A stretch of DNA of 64,000 bases from Bacteroidales bacterium MB20-C3-3 (GTDB lineage Bacteria; Bacteroidota; Bacteroidia; Bacteroidales; UBA932): assembly GCA_035609245.1 (NCBI GenBank), contig CP141202.1, positions 1,426,001 through 1,490,000 of the forward strand. Direction: 5' to 3'. The notes below the pieces were generated by a model. That model made no database searches, had not been told where the DNA came from, and was given only the letters and a program-made list of their open reading frames with translations. Made by a program: the position numbers and the translations under genes. This document shows, piece by piece, positions 57,795-64,000 of this stretch. The number at the start of each line of letters is the position of its first letter. The stretch's first letter is position 1.

Positions 57795-59894
57795 CTAGAA
57801 GAACTTAAGTCTGTTATCTTTTACCTTACCGGTTTTCTCAAATATACTCTGGAGTTGCTGCAGTTTGTATGAGAACATCTGTCCACTTCTCATTTTTGCA
57901 TCCTGCTCTGTGAAGAACTCTCCCTGAACTCTTGCGTCTACATTCAATACATAGATGCCTAAGTTTCCTTTAACAGGACCTGTCAGTTTGTTTTCAGGAG
58001 CACTTGTTGCTGCTCCAATGAATACAGGGTCCATAGATTGAGCACCCATAGCGCCGAATGAAATCCCGCTCTGTTTGCTTACTGTTGTACCAAGAATCTC
58101 GGCAACAGTCTCAATACTGTTTGTTCCGGCCAACTTCTCCTTTACACTCTGGAAGAACTTCTCGTTGGTCTTCTCCATTTGAAGGACTGTCTTAATATTA
58201 TCCTTGATAGCGTCAAACGGCTGGATTCCTGCCTCTCTTACTCCTGTAACAGCTACTACAAAGAAATATTTGTTGTCAATAGATATAATCTGAGAGACAT
58301 CATTCTTTTTAGCTTCATAAATCCATCTGCTTATAGGTCTTGCATTTTTGTAGGTGGCTACAGTTTTTGCACCCTCTTCAATTCCTACAGCAGGAACAAC
58401 TGAGAGATTCATCTCTTTAACGGCTGCCTGGAATTGCTCCATTTTGCCGTCAGCTTTAGATGCCAGTTCGTTTGCTTTTGAGTAGTAATCCTGGAATGTC
58501 TGTTTACTTGCCACAGCACTCTTCTCAAGCAGTGCAATCTGAACCTTCTTTACAGGAGCAGTCCTTTTGGAGGCCTTAACAATATGGAGACCATAGCTGG
58601 TTGCAACCTTAAGTGGTTTATTAAGAGGAGCTGTAAAGCAAGTATCAAGACCCGGAAGTTTCATAAGCTGAGTCATCCAGCCAAGTTCACCGGGAGCAAC
58701 ATTTGGATTTTTATCCAAAGAGTTCTCAGCAGCAAGAGTCTGGAAATCTGCACCTCCGTCAATAAGTTTGATAAGCGAATCTGCCTTAGCCATAGCTACC
58801 TCAGGAGCGCTGTTGTCAAGAAGAATATGCTCTACAAAAACTGAATCCGCAACACTCTTAATAGCATTTATTCTGGCTGCTCTGAATGTGTTACCCTCCT
58901 GGAATACAGGAAGAACAGCTGTTAAAGGAGCACTAAACGCAAAGCTGTCAAGCGCAGGAGATATAGAGGCTAGCTCTCCTTGCTTGAAGAGATAGTCGCT
59001 TAATTGTTTCTCTGAGTTTCTTGCTAGGAAAGACTTAAGATTGGTTGTAGTGGTAAACTCTTCGTAAACCTTCTCAATATCCTCTTTGGCAAGCTTGATG
59101 TCTTCTGCAGAAGGAATAACTTCAAAGACAACATAGTCAATGTCTCTGCTAGCCTTCATATCAAACTTAGCTTTGTTCTTGTTATAGTAATCCTTTATCT
59201 CTTGCTGAGAAACGGTTACAGTTGTGTCCGGCATAAAACCAAACGGTTGCATTACAAACGACACATCTGAAGTTGTGTTGTTCTCTGCAATTACCCTTTT
59301 CATCTCAACAGGGCTTGTTATAGTGCTCTTATCAAGCAGAGAGATATATTTTGTGAACATCTGGTCATTTTTGATACTTTTCTCAAGGAAACTCCAGTAT
59401 GTCGCAAGATTACCTGATTCATCCTGAGGGATTGCCTTTACAAACTCAACAAGTTTGTTTCTGTCAAATGAGCCGTCCTGGCCCATGAAAGATTGCTCTC
59501 TCATAAGTACAGGTGATATTGATGTGCCCTGTGCAAGGTCAAGCAGCTCCTCCTCTCCTACTCCTATTCCGGCATTTTCTATTGATGGAATGAGAACATA
59601 CTCTCCCATCAAGTCCTGCCATGCACTTTCGTTAACCATCTCCTGACCCTGTTCGTCAAGTGAAGCCTGGCCGGTAACCATCTGTTGAATCTGAGTAAAG
59701 TAGTCTATCTTTTTCTGGAACTCCTGGTAAGAGATTGCCTTGCCATTCATCTCTCCAACATCATATTTGGAGGTGAACATTGAGATAGCCGATTGCAATG
59801 TTTGTGCGTCAACTATAAAGGAAAGAAGTGCTATACCGATGATTACGGTAATGAAGACTCCCATTCTGACGCGGATCTTCTCGAGAACTGCCAT
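57795..59894 (-). CDS. PpiD/SurA-like peptidylprolyl isomerase
   Basis: This 699-residue periplasmic folding factor is anchored by one N-terminal helix (MGVFITVIIGIALLSFIVDA). A SurA_N-like chaperone part follows (VGEMNGKAISYQEFQKKIDYF, MREQSFMGQDGSFDRNKLVEFV). A parvulin rotamase domain at about 345-450 (FVEHILLDNSAPEVAMAKAD, AAENSLDKNPNVAPGELGWM, TSYGLHIVKASKRT) is followed by a second, degenerate one. It probably assists outer-membrane protein folding. It is the last gene of the minus-strand envelope cluster, 75 bp after the CBS protein gene. Confidence 0.88.
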   Translation of the reverse strand: MAVLEKIRVRMGVFITVIIGIALLSFIVDAQTLQSAISMFTSKYDVGEMNGKAISYQEFQKKIDYFTQIQQMVTGQASLDEQGQEMVNESAWQDLMGEYVLIPSIENAGIGVGEEELLDLAQGTSISPVLMREQSFMGQDGSFDRNKLVEFVKAIPQDESGNLATYWSFLEKSIKNDQMFTKYISLLDKSTITSPVEMKRVIAENNTTSDVSFVMQPFGFMPDTTVTVSQQEIKDYYNKNKAKFDMKASRDIDYVVFEVIPSAEDIKLAKEDIEKVYEEFTTTTNLKSFLARNSEKQLSDYLFKQGELASISPALDSFAFSAPLTAVLPVFQEGNTFRAARINAIKSVADSVFVEHILLDNSAPEVAMAKADSLIKLIDGGADFQTLAAENSLDKNPNVAPGELGWMTQLMKLPGLDTCFTAPLNKPLKVATSYGLHIVKASKRTAPVKKVQIALLEKSAVASKQTFQDYYSKANELASKADGKMEQFQAAVKEMNLSVVPAVGIEEGAKTVATYKNARPISRWIYEAKKNDVSQIISIDNKYFFVVAVTGVREAGIQPFDAIKDNIKTVLQMEKTNEKFFQSVKEKLAGTNSIETVAEILGTTVSKQSGISFGAMGAQSMDPVFIGAATSAPENKLTGPVKGNLGIYVLNVDARVQGEFFTEQDAKMRSGQMFSYKLQQLQSIFEKTGKVKDNRLKFF

Positions 59895-59969
59895 TTTGTT
59901 TATTGTTAGATTAAATAGTTATTTTCTTGTAAGGCGCGAAGATAGTAATTTTTTTGTTCACCACACCTA

Positions 59970-61136
59970 TTATAGGCCAAGGAGTTTGAGCCTCACCAGC
60001 TCCAGCCTGCTGCGTGTGGTTCTGAGTATTGTTATCTGGATATTTTCATATGTAAGAACATCTCCCTGCCTTGGAATATTCTCATTAAACCAGGTTATAA
60101 ACCCTCCCAGAGTCTCATACTCTTCGCTCTCCGGAATCTCAAGTTCATACTCCCTGTTTAAATATTTTATCTCTAGCCTGGCAGAGAATATAAACTCACC
60201 CTCTCCTGTCTGTTTTTCGCGGAATTCGTCATTATCAAGCTCGTCAGAAATCTCCCCGAATATCTCCTCAATAAGATCTTCCAAAGTAACAATCCCAGCA
60301 GTCCCGCCCCATTTATCCAGAACAACAGCTATGGATCCTCTGTTTTTGGTCATAGTAGCAAGCAGATCTTTTGCTCCCATCTCTTCAGGATAGTACTCAA
60401 TTTTTCTCAGTAATTCCCCTGCAGATTTTTTACCTGAAAGAAGATCTTTTGAGTGTATATAACCTGTAATCCTGTCAATATTTCCATCATAGACAGGGAT
60501 TCTTGAGTAGTTTGAGTCCCTGAAAAGTGTTAGAATCTCTTCCGGTGTCGCCCCTGAGGAGATGGCCACAACCTCTGTTCTGGGTATCATGCACTCCCTC
60601 AGCAGTACATCGGGGAAGTTTATAGCATTATGAATTATTTCTGCCTCTGCCGACTCCTCTTCCTCCTCCTCAATAATCATAGAGGGGTTGTCTGCCCTTC
60701 TCAGCGAGAGCGGACTTGTGACCCTGGAGACAAAGAGAGCAAACCAGTACATATTCATCAATATCACATCCGGATACCTTGATGCAATCCATTTTGGAAG
60801 TACGGTACCGATAAGGATAATTATCAACGCAGATATTAAAATAATAACAGATACCTTAGCATAAAACGGCATATCTCCCGGCAGCCAGCCTCTAAAGGCC
60901 AGAACTGTAAAAGAGATTGTTGCCAAAGCTGTCATTACACTCCGGAAAAACTTGAAGGACCATAACAGAAGCACCTTGTTCCCGAGTAGTCTCTCTGCAT
61001 GTATTGCGTAAGGCTTCTCTTGTTTAATATCAAGCTCTATCCTCAATCTGTTGCATGATGTAAGAGCCGTCTCTGTTAGTGTTGCTGTGATAAAGAGTAT
61101 CAGCCCAACCAAGGCTATAATAATTGCAGTAATCAT
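59970..61136 (-). CDS. CNNM/CorC family protein with CBS pair (GldE/hemolysin-C-like)
   Basis: This 388-residue membrane protein has three or four N-terminal helices (DUF21/CNNM). A CBS pair follows (MIPRTEVVAISSGATPEEILTLF, YSRIPVYDGNIDRITGYIHSKDLL and GSIAVVLDKWGGTAGIVTLEDLIEEIFGEI), then a C-terminal CorC_HlyC transporter-associated domain (ARLEIKYLNREYELEIPE, TLGGFITWF). The family includes magnesium/cobalt efflux proteins and GldE of gliding bacteria; hemolysin is a historical name. It overlaps the lptC gene by 4 bp, in line with a role at the envelope. Confidence 0.88.
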   Translation of the reverse strand: MITAIIIALVGLILFITATLTETALTSCNRLRIELDIKQEKPYAIHAERLLGNKVLLLWSFKFFRSVMTALATISFTVLAFRGWLPGDMPFYAKVSVIILISALIIILIGTVLPKWIASRYPDVILMNMYWFALFVSRVTSPLSLRRADNPSMIIEEEEEESAEAEIIHNAINFPDVLLRECMIPRTEVVAISSGATPEEILTLFRDSNYSRIPVYDGNIDRITGYIHSKDLLSGKKSAGELLRKIEYYPEEMGAKDLLATMTKNRGSIAVVLDKWGGTAGIVTLEDLIEEIFGEISDELDNDEFREKQTGEGEFIFSARLEIKYLNREYELEIPESEEYETLGGFITWFNENIPRQGDVLTYENIQITILRTTRSRLELVRLKLLGL

Positions 61137-61789
61137 ACTCCGGGTTTGATTATTGGTTTGGCCAGCAGCGGCCCTACAAAATTAACAGTATCTATATAAA
61201 GAACCTCTGTTGAGTCCTTTATTATGCTGTAACTATCAAATGGTTTAAGAATTATTGCGTTTCTTGCAAGTTCGTCAGACTCCATTCCGTACCCCTGCAT
61301 ATACATTGTTGGTGATTTAACCTGTACATAGCAGTGAGTAAAAATCTTCTTTTCAGTTCTGTCCCAGTAAATAGTATCGGTTTCAATTGTCTCCCCTTTG
61401 ATATAGTTAGTAATAACTACATCTCCGTATGCCTCCCACTTATCCTGAGATTTCCCTTTTATATGCCTTGCTACTTTGGCTGTAATCTCTGTTTCCAGCA
61501 GTCCGTCCGGAGTAAACGCCTTTATATTCATCCCGTTTGGAAAGATATCATAGGGTGGGATTTTTTTGGAATAGCTCTCCATCAACGGAGCATAAACCCT
61601 CATTGATAATCTCCCCCCCTTAGACTGATCAAGTATCATCTCTTCAACTATTTGGGTTGGAACAGAGGAGGGATCTATAACCTCTGTAACAGGCAATTCT
61701 TCCTTGCAGGAAAAAAGAAGTGTAGCAACCACTAATGTGGCTGCTACAAATCTCATTTTGTTTTTCAGTATGTTGCCTGTGGCAGACAT
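61133..61789 (-). CDS. lptC: LPS export system periplasmic protein LptC
   Basis: This 218-residue protein has an N-terminal lipoprotein-like signal (VVATLLFSC) and the LptC beta-jellyroll: MILDQSKGGRLSMRVYAPLMESY, PNGMNIKAFTPDGLLETEITAK, KWEAYGDVVITNYIKGETIETDTIYWDRTEKKI, YMQGYGMESDEL. LptC receives LPS from LptB2FG and passes it to LptA. An N-terminal Met at 61756 (MRFVAATL) could be the true start of the signal. The neighbouring gene order (TPR protein, LptC, CBS protein, PpiD) is one I associate with Bacteroidales. Confidence 0.87.
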   Translation of the reverse strand: MSATGNILKNKMRFVAATLVVATLLFSCKEELPVTEVIDPSSVPTQIVEEMILDQSKGGRLSMRVYAPLMESYSKKIPPYDIFPNGMNIKAFTPDGLLETEITAKVARHIKGKSQDKWEAYGDVVITNYIKGETIETDTIYWDRTEKKIFTHCYVQVKSPTMYMQGYGMESDELARNAIILKPFDSYSIIKDSTEVLYIDTVNFVGPLLAKPIIKPGV

Positions 61790-63103
61790 TTATTTACGAG
61801 TCCTTACGGTTGTATTCTCTCTCATTCCGCTGCAAGAAGCAGTATATGAATTACCATCAACAATATCGTACATAAAAGCCTCCTCCTGTAATGGGAAGTA
61901 CTGGCGATATGTTGATATAAGTTTGTCCGCATCCTCAGCAAGTGAAGAATCAGCATTTTTAGCTTTTACAAAGTAGTCAACTGCTACCCACCATTTGGCT
62001 CTGGATTCAATTTCATTTCCTCCGCATTTTGATGAAGCCCATATTGAACCCATCAGCATATAAACCTTACCTGCCATTGAAGGATCCTTCTCAACAATCT
62101 GTCTTGCAGAAGAGGCTGCCATTGAAAGGTTTTCAAGTTTTGCAAGGTAGTAAGAGCCCAGTTCGTAAAGCATTTGGGCATCTTCATTTGCAGGAGATGC
62201 AGGATCGTCAATTGCCTCCTGAAGAGATTTCACTGCGTTTGCGTGGTCCTCCTTAATAGAGTATAACTTATACAGATAGTAAGCTGTGTGATATGAAGGC
62301 TCTATTCTGTGAAGTGACTCCACTGATTTAAGGAACAGTGGTTCAGAGAAACAACCACCCTCATTAAGTAGCTTGACAATACCTGAAACAAGCTCTTTGT
62401 TATTAGGATCTGCCTCATATTTAGGGGTAAACAGAGTTACTATATTCTCGCAACTGGCAACACCACTTACAGCAAAAAGATTGTCTATATCCTTCTTTGC
62501 CTGTGGAGCATCCGGATGGTTTGCCTGAATCTGTGCCTCTACCATTGGTGAAAGCTGGGAATAAAGGCTCATTACCTTTTCAGAATCAATTACCTTATTG
62601 TTAAAAAGAGCAGATGCACGCTGCATTGCAAGAACCATAATAGATGGCTCTGCACTAGCTCCAAAGGTGTTAACATTCTGCATAAGCGCATCAAAAATCA
62701 GTTTATCGTCACTACCTCTGAAATTAACAAGATCAATTACTTTATTTGTTTGTGCACCAAGAGCATATTTTGGAAAATATTCAGTTCTCAGATCATACAT
62801 CAAAAGCAGAGAGTCAACAAGTTTTTCTTTAACTGCTGCATTACCCTCATTCTTTTCAATTAAAAATCTGTAAATTTTTTGCCCGTCTACATATAGAGTC
62901 TGTCTCAGACCCGGAGGGCAATATTTAAAAGCATCTCTCCATAGCGGAGCTGCTTCATTCAGGTTCCCCTGTTTCATGTAATCTGTATAGAAAGAGAGGC
63001 TCCTCACGCACTCAACACTATCTTTGCCAAACCTGCCCTGTGCCGTTAAATTTGACGAAAAGGCAAATAATGCAAAAAATAATAATACACTTAATTTCTT
63101 CAT
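61790..63103 (-). CDS. secreted TPR-like protein
   Basis: This 437-residue protein has a signal peptide (LSVLLFFALFAFSSNLTAQ) and helical repeats of TPR type (SFYTDYMKQGNLNEAAPLWRDAFKYCP, YHTAYYLYKLYSIKEDHANAVKSLQEAI, MLYELGSYYLAKLENLSMAASSARQIV). It probably acts as a periplasmic scaffold. It abuts lptC with no gap and follows the porin-like gene by 27 bp, so it belongs to the same envelope operon. Exact role unknown. Confidence 0.78.
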   Translation of the reverse strand: MKKLSVLLFFALFAFSSNLTAQGRFGKDSVECVRSLSFYTDYMKQGNLNEAAPLWRDAFKYCPPGLRQTLYVDGQKIYRFLIEKNEGNAAVKEKLVDSLLLMYDLRTEYFPKYALGAQTNKVIDLVNFRGSDDKLIFDALMQNVNTFGASAEPSIMVLAMQRASALFNNKVIDSEKVMSLYSQLSPMVEAQIQANHPDAPQAKKDIDNLFAVSGVASCENIVTLFTPKYEADPNNKELVSGIVKLLNEGGCFSEPLFLKSVESLHRIEPSYHTAYYLYKLYSIKEDHANAVKSLQEAIDDPASPANEDAQMLYELGSYYLAKLENLSMAASSARQIVEKDPSMAGKVYMLMGSIWASSKCGGNEIESRAKWWVAVDYFVKAKNADSSLAEDADKLISTYRQYFPLQEEAFMYDIVDGNSYTASCSGMRENTTVRTRK

Positions 63104-63130
63104 AACCGGTTAATTATATTTATTTTAAGT

Positions 63131-64000
63131 TTAGTCATACCTGTATTTCTGGAACCAAATATCGTAGAGACTTATGTTAAGGTTTAACATAATATATCTC
63201 TCCCTTGCCATCCCATTCTTCATAGAGCCTCTCTGACCCATGTCCAGAGATATGCCCACCGAGTTGTACCATCTGTAAACCGGCAGATTTGCTCCTATTG
63301 TAATACCAACAGAGTTAACCTGATTCCCGTTTACGGAAATGTAGGATCTGTCGTAGTAGACTCCAGCTCTGTATGTCGCTCTTCTAAGGTAGTAGCGTAC
63401 ATCATATCTGTTTGGAATAAACTCCCCTCCAAGCTTAACCGCCCAGCTGGTAGCAGGTTTAAATGTTACTCCCGGGGTGGAGGGCATCTCAGCATCTTTC
63501 CAGTCCTGATATGTGAAGTCCATTCCCAAAAGCCACTTATCTCTTTTCCTGTATGAAATCCCAACTCCAAGTTCAGATGGAACCTCTAATCCTGTTTCGT
63601 TTCTGAAATTGTAAAAAACGGTATCTGCCTCTCCTGTTGCCGGAATAGTAAATCCATAGCTGGCACTCTCACCCTTTAACTTACTGCCAAGCATATATGT
63701 TGCACCTATAGTGAGTGAGTTATCCTTGTCTGGCTCATAGCTGTACTGTAAGCCGGCCTTCCCGGTAAATGAGCTGATCATAAAATCAGTCCCGGTCTTT
63801 ATAGTTCTGTATGAAGAGGAGTTACTGAAATTTACATTTGAGTACCTGTCCATTGTTCCAAAGAAATAGACCAGCTCTGCTCCTAAAGAGAAATTTTTCA
63901 GGAAAACCATAGAGGTTCCAAGAAAAACCTTGTTAATTCCGCCTGTTCCGTATCTTGAATAGACAACACTGCCCAGTTCGTTAATAATAGCAGGATCTGT
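63131..64000 (-). CDS. FadL/OmpP1-like outer-membrane protein, partial
   Basis: The reading frame is open to the window edge, so the start lies beyond it. Visible residues show YSRYGTGGINKVFLGTSMVFLKNFSLGAELVYFFG and repeated barrel strands (AGLQYSYEPDKDNSLTIGATYMLGSKL, LGVGISYRKRDKWLLGMDFTYQDW, GVYYDRSYISVNGNQVNSVGITIG), ending in LNISLYDIWFQKYRYD. This is the C-terminal barrel of the OmpP1/FadL-type family in Bacteroidetes, which transports hydrophobic compounds. The ATG at 63908 is internal, not the start. Confidence 0.78.
   Translation of the reverse strand, partial: TDPAIINELGSVVYSRYGTGGINKVFLGTSMVFLKNFSLGAELVYFFGTMDRYSNVNFSNSSSYRTIKTGTDFMISSFTGKAGLQYSYEPDKDNSLTIGATYMLGSKLKGESASYGFTIPATGEADTVFYNFRNETGLEVPSELGVGISYRKRDKWLLGMDFTYQDWKDAEMPSTPGVTFKPATSWAVKLGGEFIPNRYDVRYYLRRATYRAGVYYDRSYISVNGNQVNSVGITIGANLPVYRWYNSVGISLDMGQRGSMKNGMARERYIMLNLNISLYDIWFQKYRYD

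Noticed and set aside
59970-61136. Hemolysin toxin
   Set aside because: The CNNM plus CBS-pair plus CorC-type layout marks an ion-transport-related or GldE-like protein; the hemolysin label is historical.
1-64000. tRNA, rRNA or origin of replication
   Set aside because: No stretch with a convincing cloverleaf, rRNA core sequence or DnaA-box cluster was recognised by eye; a covariance-model scan would be decisive.

Overview
The window looks like a chromosomal segment from a member of the Bacteroidetes, probably Bacteroidales-like. The sequence is AT-rich. Upstream regions repeatedly carry the TAnnTTTG-type -7 element of this phylum, and genes mostly lack Shine-Dalgarno sequences. There is a TonB-dependent B12 receptor, a GldE/CorC-like CBS protein, a PpiD-like folding factor, YfhO, DUF2807 and many short lipoproteins. 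No rRNA, tRNA or CRISPR array was recognised.

Layout. 1-9.4 kb: a cobalamin locus on the + strand. It holds the end of a BtuD-like ATPase, a histidine phosphatase, a cobalamin riboswitch, a BtuB-type receptor and tightly coupled cobU-cobT-cobS-cobC-cobQ-cobD-cbiB genes. Together these import corrinoids and carry cobyric-acid-level intermediates to finished cobalamin; no corrin-ring genes are present here. 9.4-13.5 kb: a minus-strand ABC exporter operon (membrane fusion lipoprotein, two ATPases, two ABC-2 permeases). 13.7-17.6 kb: a divergent type II fatty-acid/polyketide-like set (nitroreductase, acyl carrier protein, hotdog dehydratase, inactive half ketosynthase, full ketosynthase, ketoreductase). 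17.6-21.4 kb: a metallo-beta-lactamase-fold hydrolase, TM2 and DUF2752 membrane proteins, a class II Fic enzyme with a strikingly ordered upstream repeat array, an EEP nuclease and a cupin.

21.4-28.6 kb is an accessory region: a HigA remnant, several inverted-repeat elements, an IS3-family insertion sequence inside one copy of a 177-bp direct repeat, an orphan AbiEi antitoxin, an MBL protein, a C-protein-controlled type II restriction-modification system, and a frameshifted DUF1801 remnant next to the second, uninterrupted copy of the 177-bp repeat. That second copy shows the IS target before insertion. 28.6-33.6 kb: a DUF2807 lipoprotein with an ECF-type promoter, a tripartite HipB-HipS-HipT toxin-antitoxin locus, a DUF4386-like membrane protein and three unknown secreted proteins, two of them tandem paralogues.

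33.6-64 kb is mostly core: thyA-folA, an exported superoxide dismutase, a nitronate monooxygenase-like enzyme, an NSS symporter, pyrophosphatase, YfhO, a glycosyltransferase, a serine hydrolase, mutS, a MacB-like permease, a TPR-HTH regulator divergent from an outer-membrane protein plus two stalk/propeller proteins, ksgA, an EEP protein and ychF. It ends with a minus-strand envelope cluster (FadL-like porin, TPR protein, LptC, CBS protein, PpiD). Genes are packed closely, and four convergent pairs overlap at their 3' ends.
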